DNA from: an uncultured Methylococcaceae bacterium
GTDB lineage: Bacteria; Pseudomonadota; Gammaproteobacteria; Methylococcales; Methylomonadaceae
Length of the DNA stretch: 64,000 nucleotides
Assembly (NCBI GenBank): GCA_903945375.1
Contig: CAJAVP010000106.1
Location: 1 to 64,000 of the forward strand
Reading direction: 5' to 3'
In this document: one piece after another, positions 8,797 to 16,845 of the stretch
How positions within the stretch are numbered: position 1 is the stretch's first letter
How the letters are laid out: each line of letters starts with the position of its first letter
The notes under the pieces: model-generated
Told to the model about the DNA's origin: nothing
What the model saw: only the letters and a program-made list of their open reading frames with translations
Database searches by the model: none
Program-made: the position numbers and the translations under genes

Positions 8797-9364
8797 TCTA
8801 GATAATTACCTTATATCGTAATTTCTCACGCACATTCTCACTTCGGATACTACCGCTTATTTTTCGTTTGTGGAGCGTGTCCCGAATATCCCGCTCGCTC
8901 AGCTTGTTGTAGAGCGGAAGTCGGAGCTATCTTGAGATGTTTTACTGTGCTTCGAGTCTTTGTCCAGTTTTTTGAAGAGGCCATTCCCGTCCTCATCCAT
9001 TTTGCTTGGCTTTATGGTCGGCTTGCGGTCTCACCTTTGAGCTTGAGTAGCTGTTCCAGCTCAACTATCTGTTTTCCTGCCACACAAATCATACCATCAG
9101 CATATCGATTAGCAAGGTACGATATTCATTGCTAATTTTAGGTAATTTCGGGTTTTGGTACAGTCTATTCTAACCACATTTTTACATCGTTGCCTGTGAA
9201 TAATGAGACGTTACGTCATTCCTAATTATTACCGCGATTTTAGATTGTGTTAGTAAGCTGTTATTGGCGTTCAATCCGCCATCCGTGGCTTCTGAAGCGT
9301 GGTACTCAAATGCTTTGGATGCGTATTAGGTTGTGTTAACCCAATACGGCTGCTGTGTTGGTGC
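8797..9364. other. gene-poor interval with transposase relic and palindromic remnants
   Basis: No intact gene is visible. The interval holds a frameshifted transposase-like fragment (8899-9097, listed separately) and an inverted repeat at 9323-9347 (GTATT...AATAC around GGTT/AACC) just after the neighbouring minus-strand stop codon. That hairpin lacks a U-tract. The rest shows nothing I can identify. Confidence 0.5.
8899..9097 (-). pseudogene. degraded IS66-like transposase N-terminal fragment
   Basis: Hand translation gives VAGKQIVELEQLLKLKGE followed, after a one-base frame change near 9010, by IKPSKMDEDGNGLFKKL and then a stop near 8899. The coiled-coil start followed by LKG...IKPSKM resembles the N-terminal region of IS66-like transposases. 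No start codon context, no catalytic domain and no terminal repeats are present, so it is at best a relic. Confidence 0.35.
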
Positions 9365-10096
9365 TTAGCGTAATTTTAACGCAGATAAGCGGTCTTGAAT
9401 GGAGGTGGATGCCGATGTCTTGCCAGTGACGGCCGCCATTGCGGCTTGGATATCGGGATTATCTTCCGCTTGCGTGGGTTGTAATAGACTGGCTTTGCGG
9501 CTTGCGGCGTCGGCTTCTGACAACGATTGTTCTGCTAATTTGTTCATATGGTCGAGAGCGGAGCTGAGTGATGATGAGCTACCGCCTAGTCCACTCGCCA
9601 TTTTTGCGGCGGCAGCTTTTTCTTGTGCTTGTTGTTTTAATAATTCGGCACGTTGCATGGCTTTTTGCGCTTGTTCTACGGTATGCCGTGCTGTTTTAAG
9701 TTTTGCCGCATATTGTTTAACCAGATTTTCTAACTCATCCATGTATTGCTTGGCTTCTTGCGCTTCTTGCTTCTCACGCTCAACATCCGCTTGCATCTCT
9801 TCAAGTAAGCTGACGAGCTGATTTAACGCATCGACTTTGTCGGGCATGGTTTGTAAATATTCCGCTGCGGCTAAACGTTGGTTGTAAAGCGAGACAATTG
9901 CTTCGGCTTCCTTGTTTTCTTTTTCCCACGATTTTTTGGCATTGGAAAATGCTAAATTGAGTTTGTCGAATTTTTCTTCAATCTCGGCGATAGCGGCTTC
10001 TGTTGCGGCTTCTGGATCAAATTTTACTAGGGCTTCACCTAAAAAATTTGCTAAATCTTTGGCTTTTTGAATGCCATAGTTTTTAAAAAATGCCAT
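9365..10096 (-). CDS. PspA/IM30-like coiled-coil protein, YjfJ-like
   Basis: 243 residues, almost entirely helical and charged, with long heptad-like stretches (about 35-185) such as FDKLNLAFSNAKKSWEKENK and ENLVKQYAAKLKTARHTVEQ. No signal peptide or membrane segment. The composition and the neighbouring DUF2491 gene match the yjfJ-yjfK pairing of E. coli, where YjfJ is a PspA/IM30 relative. The family binds membranes and forms oligomers under envelope stress; that role is inferred here. It is the last gene of a three-gene run, 34 bp after the DUF2491 gene. The residue pattern, not a motif, is the evidence, so the family call is moderate. Confidence 0.6.
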   Translation of the reverse strand: MAFFKNYGIQKAKDLANFLGEALVKFDPEAATEAAIAEIEEKFDKLNLAFSNAKKSWEKENKEAEAIVSLYNQRLAAAEYLQTMPDKVDALNQLVSLLEEMQADVEREKQEAQEAKQYMDELENLVKQYAAKLKTARHTVEQAQKAMQRAELLKQQAQEKAAAAKMASGLGGSSSSLSSALDHMNKLAEQSLSEADAASRKASLLQPTQAEDNPDIQAAMAAVTGKTSASTSIQDRLSALKLR

Positions 10097-10130
10097 GTTA
10101 GTTCCTCTTGGGTTGATTTTTATGGAATGA

Positions 10131-10724
10131 TTAATGACCTAATAACGTCAGTGTGGAAGGATGTAAGCTAAAACCCACATAAAAAGCCACGTCGACCTGC
10201 TCACGGCTGTCAATGACTTCTACAATCACTTTAAGTTGCTCTTGGAAATTATTGGGGCTGATGCGGCGTTCAAATAGCATCATTTTGTTTTGGCAATCGT
10301 ATGATTCTTCTCGGGTTTTAATGTGCTCTTGATAATCGAACAAATCGGCGTGTTCCGCCTGACCACCTAAAGTGCGCTGGTAGGCAATGCCGTCCATATC
10401 CAAATTTTTAGCCGAAATATCCGCTAACAGGGTTGTCCATTCGTCTTCTGAGGGTGTCAACGTTAATACATTTTGATAAAGTCTCAGGGCTTCAATACGA
10501 TCTTCAACCGTGTCCAGCTCCAGCATATAGGCGTTGCCGTTATTTTCTGCATAAATGGTCACATTAGGCGTAAGTTCGGCAATGGCTTGGATAGAAAACC
10601 ACCCTTCGGGTCGCACAAATGCAGGATGCAAGTCGATCAAAAGGGTATCAATCAGATTGATTGATAGCTGACTATCCAGATTGAGCTTGAGCTGTTTAGG
10701 GGCAGTTTGTTTCTTAAATATCAT
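10131..10724 (-). CDS. DUF2491 family protein, YjfK-like
   Basis: 197 residues, soluble, no signal peptide. It resembles DUF2491 (E. coli YjfK), seen in the N-terminal region with DTLLIDLHPAFVRPEGWFSIQ and the C-terminal EQVDVAFYVGFSLHPSTL. The biochemical role of the family is unknown. Its ATG overlaps the stop of the upstream TAXI-like gene by 4 bp, and the PspA-like gene follows closely, so the three are one transcription unit. The conserved association with a PspA-like protein suggests a membrane-associated function. Confidence 0.65.
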   Translation of the reverse strand: MIFKKQTAPKQLKLNLDSQLSINLIDTLLIDLHPAFVRPEGWFSIQAIAELTPNVTIYAENNGNAYMLELDTVEDRIEALRLYQNVLTLTPSEDEWTTLLADISAKNLDMDGIAYQRTLGGQAEHADLFDYQEHIKTREESYDCQNKMMLFERRISPNNFQEQLKVIVEVIDSREQVDVAFYVGFSLHPSTLTLLGH

Positions 10725-12208
10725 TGTTTGACGGCTTGTTTTAAGGTGGCTTCAATATCGGCGAGTTTTAGGGCAATCTTTGCAGCTAAATCGGAGTTCT
10801 TAGCTTTCCAATCGGCATTCATCACAAAATTTGCCGGCGTTACTAAGGTCGGAACATAGTGATTGCTGAATAGACTGGACTGAATCGCCTTGCTGTAATC
10901 GCTGGACGACAAGGTTCTGGCTTGATAAGGACTATTTTGTGTCAAGTGGGCGTCGTCGATTGCAACTAAGTTAAGGTCTTTACGATCAATCAGCCGATCG
11001 ATGCTGGCGGCATGAGGCGCTGCCATATAAAAAAGACAGGCTTGAGTTTGGATGGCTTTTAAAATGGCCTCTTCATAGTTCACAGATTCTTTAACGGTTA
11101 TTTTGCCATAGCTGGGATTTAACTCAACGAGGCGATCCCAGGTTAAACGTGAGCCAGAGTTTTTAGGAATCCAAATACTCCGACTTGATAAGTCTGAAAT
11201 GGCTTGTGCATTCAATTTAACACTACACGCTAAATGTGCGGCTTCTAAAAAAGGATGAAATAGCACCTCTAATTGCTGGCTGTCAAAACGTGCATCGCCT
11301 TGAATAAAGCCCGCATCACAGGCTCCGCTGGCTAATTTAGCTAAAATATCCGGTGTGCCGCTGGTAATGATGGGGTTTAGATTGACCCACTCAACCAGCT
11401 CGGGCAGCATAGCAGTTTGGGCAATTTTATAATAAGGCCCGCCTTCTGAGCCTACACACACATTAAAATTAGGCTGACTGGATTTCAGTGCCTCATCGGA
11501 CATGACCGCCGCTGCGGGTACGCCAGCGGGTAACCAATTCGGATCGGGTTGAGCATTACCTTTAGCATTTTTCACGACATCCAGTTTTTCCAACTGCGCT
11601 TTGAGTTCGGCATTATCTTTTGCCATGCGATCGGCTTCAGCACGCCATTTTAAATAATCGTCGTCATGTTGATGATTAAATGCATATTCGCCCGCTGTTG
11701 CAGAATTATTCAACAAACTGTACAAAAACATGCCCGATAACATACCAAATGAAGAATTTCCGCCATTCACAATAATCGGTGGTTGCGATTGGTAGTAGCG
11801 GCTGCGCTCTTGCCAAGCATCTCTATTTTGTCTGGCTTGGCGATAAATGCTGTTGTCGGCATACCGTGTTCGATATTTCTGCAAGTCGGCTTCCGGAAAA
11901 TATTTAGGTTTTGCGCTGGGGAAGCTCTTTTGAAATGCCGCAAACGATTTTTTTCCTGTCTGTTGAGCATAGGCTTGTTCAATACCGGCATTATGCGCTT
12001 TCCCAAATTTGGCACTGACCGCGCCATTACGATTTGAAAAAAAAGAACCACGATTATTATTACTTCGGTTGGTTGAGCCGGTATAGCTGGAAGATTTACT
12101 CGATTTAAACGAGCTGGAGCGGCTGCTGGAAAAACTACCCGCCTCGGTTGTACCTGAGAATATAAGACTGAGAGTGAGTAGCCCGTAAAGAGGAATTTGT
12201 TTTTTCAT
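10721..12208 (-). CDS. exported TAXI/NMT1-like solute-binding protein with Ser-rich N-terminal region
   Basis: 495 residues. A signal peptide (about 1-23, ending TTEA) is followed by a Ser/Arg/Asn-rich stretch (24-65), a hydrophobic piece near FGMLSGMFLYSLL (about 155-167), a coiled segment and then a C-terminal region from about 245. That last part reads like a TAXI-family periplasmic binding protein: NFNVCVGSEGGPYYKIAQ at its start and SGACDAGFIQGDARFDSQ further on. TAXI proteins bind small carboxylates and normally serve TRAP transporters, but no TRAP permease is adjacent. It heads the run with the DUF2491 and PspA-like genes (4-bp overlap), which suggests a sensing or envelope role rather than transport. 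Confidence 0.6.
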   Translation of the reverse strand: MKKQIPLYGLLTLSLIFSGTTEAGSFSSSRSSSFKSSKSSSYTGSTNRSNNNRGSFFSNRNGAVSAKFGKAHNAGIEQAYAQQTGKKSFAAFQKSFPSAKPKYFPEADLQKYRTRYADNSIYRQARQNRDAWQERSRYYQSQPPIIVNGGNSSFGMLSGMFLYSLLNNSATAGEYAFNHQHDDDYLKWRAEADRMAKDNAELKAQLEKLDVVKNAKGNAQPDPNWLPAGVPAAAVMSDEALKSSQPNFNVCVGSEGGPYYKIAQTAMLPELVEWVNLNPIITSGTPDILAKLASGACDAGFIQGDARFDSQQLEVLFHPFLEAAHLACSVKLNAQAISDLSSRSIWIPKNSGSRLTWDRLVELNPSYGKITVKESVNYEEAILKAIQTQACLFYMAAPHAASIDRLIDRKDLNLVAIDDAHLTQNSPYQARTLSSSDYSKAIQSSLFSNHYVPTLVTPANFVMNADWKAKNSDLAAKIALKLADIEATLKQAVKQ

Positions 12209-12273
12209 GGGTGCTGTTGAGTTTGATGTTTAAAAATGATCGTAGCGACGAGGCCGTTTGGTTCGCTACTACG

Positions 12274-13173
12274 TTAACTTTTTGAGTGATCGCTGCTCTC
12301 TAACAATTGCTCTAAAAAATGTCGAAAATCTTGTCCCAACTCAGCGTGTCGCAATCCGAAGATGACGTTGGTTTTAAGAAATTCCAGTTTATTGCCAATG
12401 TCATAACGCTGACCTTCAAAATGTAAGCCGTAAACCGGCTTTTGTTTTAGTTGGAGGCGTAACGCATCGGTCAGTTGAATTTCATTGTTTTTACCCGGAA
12501 CAACGGCTTCTAAGGTTTGGAAAATATCTGGCGTGAGCACATAGCGTCCGGCAATCGCTAGGTTTGACGGGGCTTCGGCAGGTTCTGGTTTTTCAATTAA
12601 GTCTTCAAGCAGATATAAATGCTTATTAAGGGGGCGACCTTGCATAATGCCATAGCGCGAGAGTTTATCTGTCGTAACCTGCTCAAATGCAATAACGCTT
12701 TCGTTATAGTCTTGATAAATCTGCATCAGTTGTTGAGTAACAGGCAGACTCGATTCGACTATCGTATCACCCAGCAAAACAGCAAAGGCTTCATCGCCGA
12801 CATGATATTTGGCATAAGAGATGGCATCCCCTAAGCCATTTAACTCCTGCTGCCAAACATAATGAATGGTTGCCATGCCGGATATTTTGCGTATTTCGTC
12901 CAATTCCATGACCCGACCGGCATGCGCTAATTCTGCTTCCAGTATCGGATTAAAGTCAAAATGCTCTTCAATGGCGCGTTTGCCTTTGCTGATAATCATC
13001 AATATGTCTGTAATACCAGAAGCTACGGCTTCTTCAACGACATATTGGATAGTCGGTTTATCAACTACAAGAAACATTTCCTTGGGTTGCGCCTTTGATG
13101 CAGGCAGAAAACGTGTGCCATATCCCGCTACTGGGATGACGGCTTTTCTAATGAGGTTCTGTTTACGGTTCAT
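12274..13173 (-). CDS. galU: UTP--glucose-1-phosphate uridylyltransferase
   Basis: 299 residues, normal for bacterial GalU. The nucleotide-binding motif AVIPVAGYGTRFLPASKAQPKEM is at 12-34 (GxGTRxLP and the catalytic Lys), followed by DKPTIQYVVEEA and, near 130, VLLGD. It makes UDP-glucose from UTP and glucose-1-phosphate for cell-envelope and exopolysaccharide synthesis. It lies 45 bp after lplT on the same strand and may be cotranscribed with aas-lplT. Confidence 0.95.
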   Translation of the reverse strand: MNRKQNLIRKAVIPVAGYGTRFLPASKAQPKEMFLVVDKPTIQYVVEEAVASGITDILMIISKGKRAIEEHFDFNPILEAELAHAGRVMELDEIRKISGMATIHYVWQQELNGLGDAISYAKYHVGDEAFAVLLGDTIVESSLPVTQQLMQIYQDYNESVIAFEQVTTDKLSRYGIMQGRPLNKHLYLLEDLIEKPEPAEAPSNLAIAGRYVLTPDIFQTLEAVVPGKNNEIQLTDALRLQLKQKPVYGLHFEGQRYDIGNKLEFLKTNVIFGLRHAELGQDFRHFLEQLLESSDHSKS

Positions 13174-13218
13174 GGGCTCGTTCTCGGGCTATCAATCATT
13201 AAACGACAGTAATGATTA

Positions 13219-14451
13219 TCACGCGTCATCATCATCGTCATCATCGTCATCGTCGTACTCATAAACATCAGTTTCATCAACAACTTCTAGGGTTTTATCG
13301 GGATGAAAACGCAGGATAATAGAGATTAAAAATGTACCGACTAAAACGGCTTTCCCTAATACGATCATCGATAGCATCGGGTCAGCTTGTAATGAGGTCG
13401 CGTAGGTATACGTGCCGACACCAACCAACATCGCAAGATTATTAAAAAAACCTTGCAGCGCAACAGCTCGTCCACTGCCGATGCTTTTTTTACCCAGTTC
13501 TTGTAAGAGCGCATTGATTGGCACAATAAACATACCGCCCATCATGCCTATAAACAGCAGGGAAATCCGAGCCGGCCAGATACTATCGGTAATACCCAAA
13601 ACGACAATAAAGACGCCCATTAAGTAGGAGGGCATTCTGGCACGGCGTAGTTTTTCGAGTGGGATGAGCTTAGGTACAATGGCTGCCCCAATAATAATCC
13701 CTATGGCTAAAAATAAAGTCAGTTCAGCAATCTCAGTGGCGTTTTTCGATAATAAAATCAACGGTGCCCAAGCAATTAAAATTACCCGCAGGGTTGCAGC
13801 GGTCAACCAGAACAAACACCCGCCCCAAATCGCAAAGCTGGAACGCGGTAATTTAAATAGTGTCTTGATTTCATGAACAAAGGCGATGATTTTTGAGCCT
13901 TTTTCAGCCGTTTTAATAATTCCAGTAGGTAATATGAGCGTCAATAGCGCTGATAAAACAAATAACCCAACACTGCCCATCAATGCCCATTGTGTTGAAA
14001 CGTCAGCGACTTTTGCGCCGGCGATCATACCAAGCAAAATAGCCAAGATAGTTGAGCCTTCCATCAGACTATTGGCTTTAACCAAATGATTATGTTCAGC
14101 CAATTCTGGCAAAATACCATATTTGACCGGATTATAAATAGCGGCACCAATACCGACGATGCTATAAGCGATGATGGGCTCAATATTAACAAATAACAGG
14201 ACAACACCAGCGGCTTTGATTAAGTTGGCGACCAATAACACCCGTGGTTTAGAATGCGTATCAGCAATTTCACCTGCCCAAGGGGCTAGTAATACATAAG
14301 CAATGGTAAACGCACTTTGCACGGCGGGAATATACCAACCTTCAGCATGGGCAGATTGCATGACAATGGCAATCACCGTAAACAAAACAGCATTATCAGC
14401 AAAGGCTGATAAAAACTGGGCAATCAAAAGTGGATAGATTTGTTTGTTCAT
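13219..14451 (-). CDS. lplT: lysophospholipid transporter LplT (MFS) with Asp10 C-terminal tail
   Basis: 410 residues with about 12 hydrophobic segments starting at residue 6 (PLLIAQFLSAFADNAVLFT, characteristic of LplT). LplT flips lysophospholipids across the inner membrane so that Aas can reacylate them. The gene follows aas by 26 bp, the usual pairing. The odd feature is the C-terminus: after VYEY come ten Asp residues and an Ala, coded by an interrupted GAC/GAT trinucleotide tract at 13222-13254. Such tracts can change length by slippage. The body of the protein is ordinary. Confidence 0.92.
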   Translation of the reverse strand: MNKQIYPLLIAQFLSAFADNAVLFTVIAIVMQSAHAEGWYIPAVQSAFTIAYVLLAPWAGEIADTHSKPRVLLVANLIKAAGVVLLFVNIEPIIAYSIVGIGAAIYNPVKYGILPELAEHNHLVKANSLMEGSTILAILLGMIAGAKVADVSTQWALMGSVGLFVLSALLTLILPTGIIKTAEKGSKIIAFVHEIKTLFKLPRSSFAIWGGCLFWLTAATLRVILIAWAPLILLSKNATEIAELTLFLAIGIIIGAAIVPKLIPLEKLRRARMPSYLMGVFIVVLGITDSIWPARISLLFIGMMGGMFIVPINALLQELGKKSIGSGRAVALQGFFNNLAMLVGVGTYTYATSLQADPMLSMIVLGKAVLVGTFLISIILRFHPDKTLEVVDETDVYEYDDDDDDDDDDA

Positions 14452-14477
14452 ATTGATGGTTGCCTATTGTTAAAAAA

Positions 14478-16631
14478 TTAAGTGGATTGAATCCGACGCG
14501 CCGCTAATTCAATAACGGCTGGGTAGTTGACTTTGCCTGTTGCCATAACAGGGATTGCATCAACGAATAAAATCTTTTTGGGTAACATAATTGCGGCAAT
14601 GCCGTCAGCAACAGCAATAAGATCACTTAACACGGCTTGTTTTTGCGTGGTCAACACGATGATTTGTTCGCCTTTTTTGGCATCCGGCAAACTGATTGCC
14701 GCATGTTGGGCATCTGGCCAAGCCTTAGCAGCGAGTTGTTCAACAACCGTTAAAGAAACCATTTCACCGCCGATTTTAGCAAAACGCTTACTGCGCCCTT
14801 TGATACTCACAAAACCATCATCATCGATATACGCAATATCACCCGTGTCATACCAGCCTTGACCATATACTGAGGTAGTCGGTACTAACTTGCCAGGATT
14901 ATCGGCCAGCAAATAACCCGACATAATATTAGGCCCATGAAGATGCAATTTGCCGCCTTCATCAATGCCTTCAATCGGTTCAATGTGATAATTCATAGCT
15001 GGCATTAAACGTCCCACCGTACCGGCTTTGTAATCCATTGGCGTGTTAACAGCGGCGACCGGTGCGGTTTCTGTTGCGCCATAGCCTTCTAAAATGCGAA
15101 TACCAAATTTATCTGACCACAGTTGACGTGTGCTTTCTTGTAATTTTTCTGCACCGGCAACCACGTAGCGTAAATTGTAAAAATCATAGGCATGGGCTTT
15201 TTTGCCATAAGCCGCTAAAAATGTATTAGTGCCAAACATAATGCTGGCGCTGATTTCATAGGCGATTTCAGGAATTACGCTAAAGTGTAGAGGGGTTGGA
15301 TAAAAGAAGGTACGCATCCCATTCAAAACGGGCAGTAAGGTGCCCACAGTAAACCCGAAAGAATGAAACATCGGCAGAAAATTAAGTACGACATCATGCG
15401 GCGTAAAGCTAATACGCGCCGCAATTTGTTTATGGTTTGCCAGAATAGTGCTGTGCGAGAGCACGACGCCTTTAGGGACACCTTCTGAGCCGGAGGTAAA
15501 AAGTACCACCGCTGGATGGTCTGGATTGTATTGCTCGTGGGCATACCAATAATCGGTGGTATGGCTTTGCATCAGGGCTTTGAATTTATCCCAGCGCGTC
15601 ATTTCCAGAGCTATATCTTCCAAATAAATGAATTGAGTTTGTTTGGCAAGACTAGCCGCTTCATCACTGAGCTTACCGAGTTCAATAAAACGCCGAGAGG
15701 TTAAGACTGTTTTTACGGCGGCGGTATGACAAGCGGATACCATGCCGGCTGCGCCCGTCGAATAATTTAACATGGCGGGAACGCGCCCATGCAATTGCAG
15801 ACCCAATACGACACACAGCGTTTTACTGGTGTTGGGCAAAAATACACCCACATTTTCACCTGACTCGGTGATGGTTTTGAGGGCATTGCCAATCGCAATC
15901 GTACGCGTGATAAGCTGATGATACGATAAAGGAATACGTTCTAAATCTTCAGCGACAATCTGTTGACCACCGTGGATTTTGCGTGCTTCAAGCAAACTAG
16001 AAAACAAGCTTTGTCGATAGTGGCTGGTTGCAAACATCATTTCCGTCATGATGTCGGCAAGAACATGACCGCTAAATTTTCGACGATTTTTGCCAGACAG
16101 CTCTTTATGCGCTGCAATATGCGTGGGTGGCAAAATTTGTAGGGTAATTTTGGGAAATAATCGAAGCCTGACAATAGATTGGAGTTTAGAAAAATGTGTG
16201 TATTGCGCCCCTTCAATACGAATCGGCAAAATCGCAGCGCCGGATTTATCTGCCACCATGCCCGTGCCATCATAAATTTTCATCAATGAGCCGGTCGCGG
16301 TAATGCGACCTTCCGGAAAAATAACCGTTTTGCTGTCATTATGTTGTAAATAATGAATCAGATTTTTTAAGGATAACGGTTGAGTAGGATCCATTGGGAA
16401 GACATGGGACAGTCCTAAAAAGGGTTTTAGCCACCAACGCTGGGAAATATGGGTGTTAATCGCAAACGTAATGTAATCCGGCAAAAATACACCGAGCAAT
16501 AATGGGTCTAAAAAAGACGAGTGATTGGCGATAATCAAGACCCGTTTGCCCGCACTGTGATAATTATCCAAGCCCTTTACTTCGACACGATAGAGTAAAG
16601 TCAGTAGCCAGTGTAAAAATTTTTTTAACAT
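14478..16631 (-). CDS. aas: bifunctional 2-acylglycerophosphoethanolamine acyltransferase / acyl-ACP synthetase
   Basis: 717 residues, near the E. coli Aas length (719). The N-terminal acyltransferase domain (about 1-190) has NHSSFLD (HX4D) and FPEGRIT. The C-terminal AMP-forming ligase (about 225-715) has VLFTSGSEGVPKGVVLSH and the GYGATETAPVAAVN motif. It loads fatty acids on ACP and uses them to reacylate lysophospholipids at the inner membrane. It is the first gene of the aas-lplT pair; galU follows. An imperfect inverted-repeat element lies just upstream. Confidence 0.95.
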   Translation of the reverse strand: MLKKFLHWLLTLLYRVEVKGLDNYHSAGKRVLIIANHSSFLDPLLLGVFLPDYITFAINTHISQRWWLKPFLGLSHVFPMDPTQPLSLKNLIHYLQHNDSKTVIFPEGRITATGSLMKIYDGTGMVADKSGAAILPIRIEGAQYTHFSKLQSIVRLRLFPKITLQILPPTHIAAHKELSGKNRRKFSGHVLADIMTEMMFATSHYRQSLFSSLLEARKIHGGQQIVAEDLERIPLSYHQLITRTIAIGNALKTITESGENVGVFLPNTSKTLCVVLGLQLHGRVPAMLNYSTGAAGMVSACHTAAVKTVLTSRRFIELGKLSDEAASLAKQTQFIYLEDIALEMTRWDKFKALMQSHTTDYWYAHEQYNPDHPAVVLFTSGSEGVPKGVVLSHSTILANHKQIAARISFTPHDVVLNFLPMFHSFGFTVGTLLPVLNGMRTFFYPTPLHFSVIPEIAYEISASIMFGTNTFLAAYGKKAHAYDFYNLRYVVAGAEKLQESTRQLWSDKFGIRILEGYGATETAPVAAVNTPMDYKAGTVGRLMPAMNYHIEPIEGIDEGGKLHLHGPNIMSGYLLADNPGKLVPTTSVYGQGWYDTGDIAYIDDDGFVSIKGRSKRFAKIGGEMVSLTVVEQLAAKAWPDAQHAAISLPDAKKGEQIIVLTTQKQAVLSDLIAVADGIAAIMLPKKILFVDAIPVMATGKVNYPAVIELAARRIQST

Positions 16632-16692
16632 AGTCGATTCACCTGTCGAAATTCTAGTCGCGTTTATCGTGGAGTGGGAGACGCTTTAGCCC

Positions 16693-16800
16693 ATATGCGT
16701 CAACTTAACATCTATAGTATGCGGTACAACATAAAACCCGTCATTCCGACCGGGATTGCCGAAATGACGATTAGATGAACCTTCAAGTTAGCGCATACGA
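16693..16800. repeat. nested imperfect inverted repeat (MITE-like)
   Basis: Outer arms TATGCG..AACTT near 16694-16705 pair with AAGTT..CGCATA near 16784-16797; inner arms CGTCATT.CG and CG.AATGACG lie at 16739-16769. The inner CGTCATTCC/GGAATGACG motif is of a dispersed bacterial intergenic repeat type. There is no coding capacity. Confidence 0.5.
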
Positions 16801-16845
16801 GCATTAGTCCTGACATGAGGCTAAACGATTTATCTGATTATAACC

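Noticed and set aside
8932-9135. 67-residue plus-strand frame
   Set aside because: Its complement carries the transposase-like relic, a better explanation.
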